From Bacilli bacterium (lineage in GTDB: Bacteria > Bacillota_I > Bacilli_A > RF39 > UBA660), in contig JAQVKM010000008.1 in assembly GCA_028694645.1 (NCBI GenBank), positions 1-46,078 on the forward strand: a stretch of 46,078 bases of DNA, read 5' to 3'. The position numbers and the translations under genes are program-made. Positions 9,284 through 15,301 of this stretch are shown piece by piece (positions within the stretch are counted from its first letter, which is position 1; each line of letters starts with the position of its first letter). The notes under the pieces were generated by a model. That model was not told the origin of the DNA. It made no database searches and worked only from the letters and a program-made list of their open reading frames with translations.

Positions 9284-9958
9284 ATGGCAAACTTTTGTAC
9301 AAAATGTGGCAAAGAATTAAAAGACAATAAACCTTGTAATTGCAAAAAAAACTTTGAAAAAGAAGAAAAAACAATTAATTTAACAAATTCTCTTAATTTT
9401 AATGAAGTAATAAATATATTTAAAAATATGATAAAAAAGCCAGTTGACACAACTAAAGAAATGGTAAATAAAAATAATTTGGATCTATCAATTATTTTAA
9501 TTGGAATTAGTTCATTGTTTTTTGGTATATTTATGATGATTTATTTAAAAGAGATGATATGCTGTAACTATGGATATAATATGTTTTCAATAAATATTCC
9601 ATATTTTAAATATTTTATGTTAACAATCATAACTGTTGTGTTAGCTTATTTAACTATTTCTTCAATTATTTATTTGTTAGCTAAAATCAACAATCAAAAT
9701 ATTGAATTTAAAAAAACATTAAATTTAGTTAGTATATCTTTTATTCCTATTGTAATGGCTGTAATTATAAATATATTTGTTATTTATATATCACTACCAC
9801 TTGTAATATTTATTACATTTATCAGTATAACTATATCAATAATTAATTTGTATATAGGTATGAAAGAAATAGTGAATTTAGATGACAATAAAATAATTTA
9901 TTTACTATCTTTATCATTAGTTGTATCAATATTTATATATTTAATATTCATTTTTTAA
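9284..9958 (+). CDS. Zinc-ribbon multi-pass membrane protein
   Basis: A 224-residue protein beginning MANFCTKCGKELKDNKPCNCKK. This is a short zinc ribbon with C5-x2-C8 and C18-x-C20, so the second half is CxC rather than CxxC. About five hydrophobic helices follow between residues 65 and 224, an arrangement like Yip1-domain proteins of Firmicutes. The start lies one base after the stop of the preceding zinc-ribbon gene, so the two are almost certainly translated from one mRNA and probably act together in the membrane. No catalytic motif was recognised. The stop is followed by a terminator that also contains the rnj promoter. Confidence 0.7.
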   Translation: MANFCTKCGKELKDNKPCNCKKNFEKEEKTINLTNSLNFNEVINIFKNMIKKPVDTTKEMVNKNNLDLSIILIGISSLFFGIFMMIYLKEMICCNYGYNMFSINIPYFKYFMLTIITVVLAYLTISSIIYLLAKINNQNIEFKKTLNLVSISFIPIVMAVIINIFVIYISLPLVIFITFISITISIINLYIGMKEIVNLDDNKIIYLLSLSLVVSIFIYLIFIF

Positions 9959-9974
9959 ATAATTATATAAAAAC

Positions 9975-10003
9975 TAGACTAATTCATTATTTTTTGATAT
10001 AAT
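9975..10003 (+). promoter_or_regulatory. Promoter of the RNase J-like gene, nested in a terminator
   Basis: TAGACT (9975-9980), a 17-base spacer and TATAAT (9998-10003). Both boxes lie within the terminator hairpin at 9977-10012. Confidence 0.6.
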
Positions 10004-10017
10004 GAATTAGTCTTTTT
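9977..10017 (+). terminator. Rho-independent terminator after the zinc-ribbon pair
   Basis: A 14-bp perfect stem GACTAATTCATTAT (9977-9990) with ATAATGAATTAGTC (9999-10012), an 8-base loop, then T's. It overlaps the promoter of the next gene. Confidence 0.85.
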
Positions 10018-10040
10018 AGTTAAAAAAGAAAGGAGAAAAT

Positions 10041-11687
10041 ATGAGTAAAATAAAAATATTTGGTCTAGGTGGACTAAATGAAAACGGTAAAAATATGTAT
10101 GTTGTAGAAGTCAATAATGATTTATTTGTATTAGATGCGGGATTAAAATATGCTGATGATAAAATGCTTGGTATTGATTATGTTTTACCTAGTTTTGATT
10201 ATTTAAAAGAAAATGCGGATAAAATAAAAGGTATTTTTGTGACACATGGTCACGATAGTCAAACAGGAGCTATAGGAGATATTATTAAAGAAATTCCAAA
10301 TATTAAAATATATGGAACAGAATTTACTATTGAAATGATTAAAGAAGAATTGATAGAGGATAAAATAGATATTTCTAATCTAGTAATTATAAAACCTCAT
10401 CAAAAAATAGTTTTTGGAGATGTATCTGTTTTTCCAATAGCATTAACACATTCTGTTCCAGGTAATGTTGGATACGTTATTAATACGGAAGATGGAGCTA
10501 TTGTATACACAGGAAATTTCTTGTTTGATCAAACAATGTTAGGAGCTTATAAAGCCGATATTGGTAAATTAGCTTATGTTGGTAAACAAGGTGTTTTGTG
10601 TTTGTTGAGTGAATCTTTATATGCCGATAAAATAGGATATACATCTCCAAATAATAGAATAACTTCTATTATGAGTGAGGTTTTAGAAAAAAATGAGGGA
10701 AGAATATTAGTTAATATTTTTCAAGCTCAAATATATAGAATTCAAGAATTATTTAAGCAAATAGCATTACGTAATCGTAAAGTAGTAATAATGGGTAAAA
10801 AATTAGAAAGTATTATTTTTAAAGCTATTGATATGGGATATTTTGAATTTGATAAATCTAATATTTTAACTATACATCATGTAAATGATGAAAATATCGT
10901 TGTACTAATATCAGATGAAAGAGAAAAACCTTTTTCTAATATAACAAGAATTATAAGAGGATATGATAAATTTATTAAATTAAGTAGTGAAGATACTGTT
11001 GTATTTGCATCTCCAATATATGATGGAATGGAAAAAAGTGCAACAAAAGTATTTGATGAAATTTCTAAAAAAGAATCAAATTTAATTATTTTATCATCTA
11101 AAAAATATCTAGCTCATCATGCTTCTAGTGAAGACTTAATGATGATGATCAACTTAATGAATCCTAAATATTATTTTCCAGTTATTGGTGAATATCGTCA
11201 TCAAGTAGCTAATGCTAAATTAGCAGAAAAAATGGAAATTAATAAACAAAACATTTTGTTAAGACTAAATGGTGAAGTTGTAACTTTTGAAAAAGGTATT
11301 TTAGTAAAAAGTGAAGGAAATGTTAAAGTTGATGATATATTAGTAGATGGAAAAACTAGTGGTGATATAGGTGAATTAGTTTTAAAAGATAGAGAACTTT
11401 TAAGTGATAATGGAATTGTAATAGTAAGTGTAACTCTAGATAAAGCAACTAAAAAGGTACTAGCAGGTCCTGAAATATTAACAAGAGGATTTATATATGT
11501 AAAAGATAATCTAGAGCTTATTAAAGAAGCAGCAGAAATTTCTTTAGAAGTTATTGAAGCTAATACACATCCTAATTATATTGATTTTAATAAAGTTAAA
11601 TTAGGAATAAGAAATAATTTGGGTAAATATTTATATAAAGAAACAGAATGCAAACCAATGATTTTAATTGTAATGCAAGAAGTTTAA
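10041..11687 (+). CDS. RNase J-family protein with a degenerate metal site (RNase J2-like)
   Basis: A 548-residue protein with the full RNase J layout: metallo-beta-lactamase, beta-CASP and C-terminal domains. Landmarks are VVEVNNDLFVLDAGLKYAD, ALTHSVPGNVGYVI (H137) and SSEDLMMMINLMNPKYYFPV. The catalytic signature HxHxDH reads HGHDSQ (residues 69-74), so the Asp and final His are Ser and Gln. The usual Asp of the TGDF segment is Asn159 (TGNF). The His before GEYR is Ile382 (VIGEYR). RNase J2 of Bacillus is likewise a weak partner of J1, so a structural subunit is the likely role; this is inference. An AAAGGAG site precedes the ATG, and the terminator overlaps the stop. Confidence 0.9.
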   Translation: MSKIKIFGLGGLNENGKNMYVVEVNNDLFVLDAGLKYADDKMLGIDYVLPSFDYLKENADKIKGIFVTHGHDSQTGAIGDIIKEIPNIKIYGTEFTIEMIKEELIEDKIDISNLVIIKPHQKIVFGDVSVFPIALTHSVPGNVGYVINTEDGAIVYTGNFLFDQTMLGAYKADIGKLAYVGKQGVLCLLSESLYADKIGYTSPNNRITSIMSEVLEKNEGRILVNIFQAQIYRIQELFKQIALRNRKVVIMGKKLESIIFKAIDMGYFEFDKSNILTIHHVNDENIVVLISDEREKPFSNITRIIRGYDKFIKLSSEDTVVFASPIYDGMEKSATKVFDEISKKESNLIILSSKKYLAHHASSEDLMMMINLMNPKYYFPVIGEYRHQVANAKLAEKMEINKQNILLRLNGEVVTFEKGILVKSEGNVKVDDILVDGKTSGDIGELVLKDRELLSDNGIVIVSVTLDKATKKVLAGPEILTRGFIYVKDNLELIKEAAEISLEVIEANTHPNYIDFNKVKLGIRNNLGKYLYKETECKPMILIVMQEV

Positions 11688-11712
11688 AAAAGTGGTTTAA
11701 TCACTTTTTTTT
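11686..11712 (+). terminator. Rho-independent terminator after the RNase J-like gene
   Basis: A 9-bp stem AAAAAAGTG (11686-11694) with CACTTTTTT (11702-11710). The stop codon (11685-11687) forms part of the stem. Confidence 0.85.
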
Positions 11713-11725
11713 AATATAAAAACTG

Positions 11726-11754
11726 TTGTCATATTATTTTATATATGCTATAAT
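11726..11754 (+). promoter_or_regulatory. Strong promoter of rpsB
   Basis: TTGTCA (11726-11731), a 17-base spacer and TATAAT (11749-11754) with an extended -10 TGC just before it. The predicted start near 11761 leaves a leader of about 100 bases. Confidence 0.85.
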
Positions 11755-11789
11755 ACATATGGCTTTTTCAAATAAACACATTATGGATT

Positions 11790-11819
11790 CTTATATCTAG
11801 TGCCAATTGGTGGTATAAG
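11790..11819 (+). promoter_or_regulatory. Hairpin in the rpsB leader, candidate ribosomal-protein control element
   Basis: CTTATATC (11790-11797) pairs with GGTATAAG (11812-11819), with an inner TGCC/GGTG pairing around AATT. Ribosomal protein S2 leaders are self-regulated in several bacteria. That this hairpin is the S2 site is inference. Confidence 0.4.
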
Positions 11820-11859
11820 TTAGAAGTAGTGGAAGTAAAAACAAAAGGAGGAAGAAAAA

Positions 11860-12912
11860 ATGGCAGTAGTGTCAATGAGTTATTTACTTGAAACAGGAGT
11901 TCACTTTGGTCATCAAACTAAAAGATGGAACCCAAAAATGAAAGAATATATTTTTACATCAAGAGATGAAATTTATATTATCGATTTACAAAAAACAGCT
12001 AAAAAAATCGAAGAGGCTTATGCAGCTTTAAAAGAAATAGTTAGTAATGGAGGAAAAGTTATTTTCGTTGGAACTAGAAAACAAGCTAGTGAAGCAGTAA
12101 AAGAAGAAGCAACTCGTTCAAATTCATTCTATGTTTCTGAAAGATGGTTAGGTGGAACTTTAACAAACTTTAAAACAATTAGAGGAAGAGTTAAAAGATT
12201 AGAAGAAATCGAAAAAATGGAAAAAGATGGTACATTTGATAAATTACCTAAAAAAGAAGTTATTCAAATAAAAAAAGAATATGATAAATTAAACAATTTA
12301 TTATTTGGTATTAGAGAAATGTATAAATTACCACAAGCTATGTTTATAGTTGATCCTTCAAAAGAAGAAATAGCTATAAAAGAAGCTAGAAAATTAAATA
12401 TTCCAGTATTTGGTATCGTAGATACAAATTGTGATCCAGATATGGTTGATTATGTAATTCCAGGTAATGATGATGCAATTCGTGCAGTAAAATTAATTAC
12501 AGCAGTTATGGCAAATGCAATTGTTGAAGCAAGTGGTGGAAAACCAATTGATTTCGTTAAAGATGAAGATAAAAATGCAGATGTTAATATCATGGAAAAA
12601 GCATTAGAATCTGTTAAAAAAAGAGAAGACAGAAGAAGACCAGATAATAAATTTAGAAATAACAACAAACCATTTAATAGAAGATTTGATAATAAAGATA
12701 ACAATAGAAACTTTAAAAGAGAAGTAAATGAAGCACCAAAAGCTAATGAAGAAATCAAAACTGTTAAAGAAGAAACAACTAAAGTAGTTGTAGAAAAAGC
12801 TAATGATATATCTAAATTAACAGTAGCAGAACTTAGAGATTTAGCTAAGGATAAAGATATTAAAGGTTACTCAACAATGAAAAAAGCAGAATTAATTGAT
12901 GCTTTAAAATAA
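11860..12912 (+). CDS. rpsB: Ribosomal protein S2 with C-terminal SAP/Rho-N-like extension
   Basis: Residues 1 to about 230 are a standard S2: [62 protein letters not shown] and [13 protein letters not shown]. The protein then continues to 350 residues, about 100 longer than usual. The extra part is a basic Asn/Arg-rich, probably disordered linker (about residues 245-300). It ends in a compact module, [14 protein letters not shown] then [15 protein letters not shown], like SAP or Rho N-terminal nucleic-acid-binding domains. AAAGGAGG precedes the ATG. The strong extended -10 promoter and leader hairpin lie upstream; tsf follows after a weak terminator. Confidence 0.95.
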   Translation: MAVVSMSYLLETGVHFGHQTKRWNPKMKEYIFTSRDEIYIIDLQKTAKKIEEAYAALKEIVSNGGKVIFVGTRKQASEAVKEEATRSNSFYVSERWLGGTLTNFKTIRGRVKRLEEIEKMEKDGTFDKLPKKEVIQIKKEYDKLNNLLFGIREMYKLPQAMFIVDPSKEEIAIKEARKLNIPVFGIVDTNCDPDMVDYVIPGNDDAIRAVKLITAVMANAIVEASGGKPIDFVKDEDKNADVNIMEKALESVKKREDRRRPDNKFRNNNKPFNRRFDNKDNNRNFKREVNEAPKANEEIKTVKEETTKVVVEKANDISKLTVAELRDLAKDKDIKGYSTMKKAELIDALK

Positions 12913-12917
12913 ATAAT

Positions 12918-12943
12918 AAAGATGATTATAAAATCATCTTTTT
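12918..12943 (+). terminator. Hairpin with T tract between rpsB and tsf
   Basis: A 10-bp stem AAAGATGATT (12918-12927) with AATCATCTTT (12932-12941) and a short T run. With no clear promoter between it and tsf, it probably attenuates rather than fully ends transcription. Confidence 0.65.
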
Positions 12944-12962
12944 AAAAAAATAGGAGGATAAA

Positions 12963-13841
12963 ATGATAAGTGCTAGCTTAGTAAAAGAATTAAGAGAAAC
13001 TACTGGGGCTGGAATGCTTGATTGTAAAAAAGCTTTAGAAGCAAACAATGGAGATATCCAAGCTTCAATCGATTGGTTAAGAGAAAAAGGAATTTCTAAA
13101 GCAGCTAAAAAAGCAGATCGTGTTGCAGCTGAAGGAATAGCAGCTATATTAGTTGAAAACAATGAAGCAGTTATTCTAGAAGTAAATTCAGAAACTGATT
13201 TTGTAGCTAAAAATGAAGAATTCCAATCTTTAGTAAAAACAATACTTGAAATTATACTTAAATCAAATGTTTCTACAGTAGAAGAAGCATTAAATTTACC
13301 ATCAGAAGAAGGAACAATTAATGATTTAATTATTTCTAAAACTGCTAAAATAGGTGAAAAATTAAGTTTAAGAAGATTTGCTAAAGTAAGTAAAACTGAT
13401 TCTGAATCATTTGGTGAATATTTACACATGGGTGGTAAAATAGCGGTTTTAACAATTGTAGATAATGCAAGTGCTGATGTTGCTAAAGAAGTAGCAATGC
13501 ATGCAGCAGCTATGAGACCAATATATGTAAAAAGTACAAACGTACCAACAGATGTATTAGAAAAAGAAAAAGAAATCATGAGAGAACAACTTTTAAATGA
13601 AGGAAAACAAGCTGATAAAATAGAAATGATTCTTCAAGGAAAAGTAAAAAAATATTATGAAGAAGTTTGTTTAGAAAATCAAATATTCGTAAAAGCTGAA
13701 GATAAAGAAACAGTTGGACAATATGTAGCTAATAACGGAGGAAGCATTGTAAATATGGTGAGATTCGAAGTTGGTGAAGGTATTGAGAAAAAAGAAGAAA
13801 ATTTTGCAGAAGAAGTTGCAAAACAAATAAATAACATATAA
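12963..13841 (+). CDS. tsf: Translation elongation factor Ts
   Basis: A 292-residue EF-Ts with the N-terminal UBA-like part (ELRETTGAGMLDCKKALEAN), the core motif VILEVNSETDFVAKNEEF, HMGGKIAVL, and the dimer/coiled-coil part ending in ENQIFVKAEDKETVGQYV. EF-Ts regenerates EF-Tu-GTP. TAGGAGG lies just before the ATG at 12963. The usual neighbour pyrH, present between tsf and frr in many bacteria, is absent here. The stop codon is part of the following terminator. Confidence 0.97.
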   Translation: MISASLVKELRETTGAGMLDCKKALEANNGDIQASIDWLREKGISKAAKKADRVAAEGIAAILVENNEAVILEVNSETDFVAKNEEFQSLVKTILEIILKSNVSTVEEALNLPSEEGTINDLIISKTAKIGEKLSLRRFAKVSKTDSESFGEYLHMGGKIAVLTIVDNASADVAKEVAMHAAAMRPIYVKSTNVPTDVLEKEKEIMREQLLNEGKQADKIEMILQGKVKKYYEEVCLENQIFVKAEDKETVGQYVANNGGSIVNMVRFEVGEGIEKKEENFAEEVAKQINNI

Positions 13842-13863
13842 AAAAGACGTTAACGTCTTTTTT
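13840..13863 (+). terminator. Rho-independent terminator after tsf
   Basis: A perfect 10-bp palindrome, AAAAAAGACG / CGTCTTTTTT with loop TTAA, overlapping the TAA stop. Confidence 0.85.
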
Positions 13864-13873
13864 AATTAAAAAA

Positions 13874-13891
13874 TATTCAAATACTTGAATA
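13874..13891. repeat. Inverted repeat in the frr promoter region
   Basis: TATTCAA (13874-13880) and TTGAATA (13885-13891) around ATAC. It lies just upstream of TATAAT-like boxes at 13903-13908 and 13914-13919. It might be an operator; no regulator can be named. Confidence 0.3.
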
Positions 13892-13937
13892 ATAAAAAAA
13901 AGTATAATATAATTATAATAGAATGTGAGGAAGAACA

Positions 13938-14480
13938 ATGAATGAGATATTATTTGAAACAGAAACACGTATGGAAACATCTATTGAAAATATGAAAAAA
14001 AGATTGAGCAACATTAGAGCAGGAAGAGCAAATCCAGCTATATTAGATGGTATAATGGTTTCATATTATGGCTCAGATACACCGCTTGTTCAATTAGCAA
14101 CAGTATCTATTCCAGAAGCTAGAATATTGCAAATTAAACCATTTGATAAATCTAGTATTGGTTTAATAGAAAAAGCTATATTTGAAGCAAATATTGGTTT
14201 AACCCCAAACAATAATGGTGAAACAATTATATTAAATATCCCAGCATTAACAGAAGAAACAAGAAGAGATTATGTTAAACAAGCTAAGGTAATAGCAGAA
14301 GAAGGTAAAATAGCTTTAAGAAACATTAGACAAGATGCTAATAATGATCTAAAAAAATTAGAAATTCCAGAAGATGAAATTAAAGCAGGGCAAGAAGAAG
14401 TTCAAGAATTAATAAATAAATTTAATAAAAAAATAGAAGAAATATTAAAAGAAAAAGAAAATGAATTGATGACTGTTTAG
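13938..14480 (+). CDS. frr: Ribosome recycling factor
   Basis: A 180-residue RRF, close to the usual 185. Typical segments are NIRAGRANPAILDGIMVSYYG, TPLVQLATVSIPEARILQIKPFD, NNNGETIILNIPALTEETRRDYVKQ at about residue 95, and the C-terminal helix with LRNIRQDANNDLKKLE. With EF-G it splits post-termination ribosomes. GTGAGG precedes the ATG at 13938. The gene ends in TAG, 18 bases before lepB, which it probably shares an mRNA with. Confidence 0.97.
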   Translation: MNEILFETETRMETSIENMKKRLSNIRAGRANPAILDGIMVSYYGSDTPLVQLATVSIPEARILQIKPFDKSSIGLIEKAIFEANIGLTPNNNGETIILNIPALTEETRRDYVKQAKVIAEEGKIALRNIRQDANNDLKKLEIPEDEIKAGQEEVQELINKFNKKIEEILKEKENELMTV

Positions 14481-14498
14481 TTATTTATGAGGTGGATT

Positions 14499-15023
14499 AT
14501 GGATTTTAGAGGAATAATAGAATTTATAAAAGATACATTTAGCTATATATTAGTTATAATATTTGTATTGATTTTCTTCATTTATATTTGTTCTATTGAA
14601 CAAGTAGTAGGTCCATCAATGTCACCAACATTAAAAGAAGATAATATTGTTTTAATAAATAAAATTATATATAAATTTAAATCAATATCAAGAAATGATG
14701 TTGTTGTTATAAAACAAGAAGAAAAACATATGATTAAAAGAATAATTGGTTTACCAGGAGAAACTATAAGTTATAAAAATAATGATTTATATATTAATGA
14801 CAAAAAATATGAGGAATCATATTTAAATGATGTTATAACAAATGATTTTGATTTGAGTAATTTAGGATATGATGTTATTCCTGATGACATGTATTTAGTT
14901 TTAGGTGATAATAGAGAAAATTCTAAAGATAGTAGAAATTTTGGATTAATAAAAAAAGATTCAATTATTGGTAAAGCGTGGATCAAATTTTGGCCAATAA
15001 ATCAATTAAAATTTGTAAAATAA
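14499..15023 (+). CDS. lepB: Signal peptidase I
   Basis: A 174-residue type I signal peptidase with one N-terminal membrane helix (residues 14-33). The catalytic serine motif GPSMSPTL has Ser40. The catalytic lysine region MIKRIIGLPGE has Lys80. The box E region is LVLGDNRENSKDSRNFG. I prefer the ATG at 14499, because the earlier in-frame ATG at 14487 overlaps the GAGGTGG ribosome binding site. It cuts signal peptides on the outer face of the membrane. The stop is followed by a terminator whose loop holds the -35 of the next promoter. Confidence 0.95.
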   Translation: MDFRGIIEFIKDTFSYILVIIFVLIFFIYICSIEQVVGPSMSPTLKEDNIVLINKIIYKFKSISRNDVVVIKQEEKHMIKRIIGLPGETISYKNNDLYINDKKYEESYLNDVITNDFDLSNLGYDVIPDDMYLVLGDNRENSKDSRNFGLIKKDSIIGKAWIKFWPINQLKFVK

Positions 15024-15025
15024 TC

Positions 15026-15054
15026 GACTTATGTTGACATGAGTCTTTTTTTTT
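15026..15054 (+). terminator. Terminator after lepB containing a promoter -35 box
   Basis: An 8-bp stem GACTTATG (15026-15033) with CATGAGTC (15038-15045, one G-T pair), loop TTGA, then nine T's. The loop and 3' arm spell TTGACA, the -35 of the next promoter. Confidence 0.8.
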
Positions 15055-15062
15055 GATATATT
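15034..15062 (+). promoter_or_regulatory. Promoter of the riboswitch-adhesin transcript
   Basis: TTGACA (15034-15039), 17-base spacer, TATATT (15057-15062). The spacer is mostly the T tract of the lepB terminator. The predicted start, near 15069, falls just ahead of the c-di-GMP aptamer. Confidence 0.75.
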
Positions 15063-15072
15063 TTAATTGTAA

Positions 15073-15153
15073 TTAAAAGGCAAAGCTTATGAAAGTAAGT
15101 GACGCAAAACTCAAGAGCCTAAGATTTTTTAAAATTATGGCAGTCAGTTGCAT
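15073..15153 (+). ncRNA. Cyclic di-GMP-I (GEMM) riboswitch aptamer
   Basis: The sequence has the GEMM-I landmarks in order: GGCAAAGC, a GAAA tetraloop, the strongly conserved GACGCAAA, AGAGCCTAAG, and the 3' ATGGCAGTCAGTTGC. Its spacing matches class I c-di-GMP aptamers such as Vc2. A closing pairing GCAA (15080-15083) with TTGC (15148-15151) is possible. The expected transcription start lies just upstream, and an intrinsic terminator starts within its last bases, so it is a complete transcriptional switch for the surface-protein gene at 15302. Confidence 0.88.
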
Positions 15154-15179
15154 TTATACAGTTGTATAAATGCTTTTTT
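15150..15179 (+). terminator. Riboswitch expression-platform terminator
   Basis: A 10-bp perfect stem GCATTTATAC (15150-15159) with GTATAAATGC (15164-15173), loop AGTT, then six T's. Its first bases are the last bases of the aptamer's closing helix. The overlap suggests that ligand binding could compete with termination (an on-switch), but it is too short to decide the direction. Confidence 0.85.
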
Positions 15180-15255
15180 ATTTATTAAATATTATTAACA
15201 CTTATTTAATATAATTAAATATAATAATATGAAGTATATAAAGGGCGCATATAAT

Positions 15256-15277
15256 TAATTGAAATTAAATTCAATTA
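15256..15277 (+). other. Hairpin in the leader after the riboswitch
   Basis: TAATTGAA (15256-15263) pairs with TTCAATTA (15270-15277). It lies between the riboswitch terminator and the ribosome binding site GGGGAGAG of the surface-protein gene. Role unknown; it may stabilise the mRNA. Confidence 0.35.
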
Positions 15278-15301
15278 TAATATTTTAGGGGAGAGTAATT
15301 T

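Noticed and set aside
12450-13579. Long minus-strand frames opposite rpsB and tsf
   Set aside because: Hydrophobic shadow proteins produced by AT-rich reverse codons of conserved genes.
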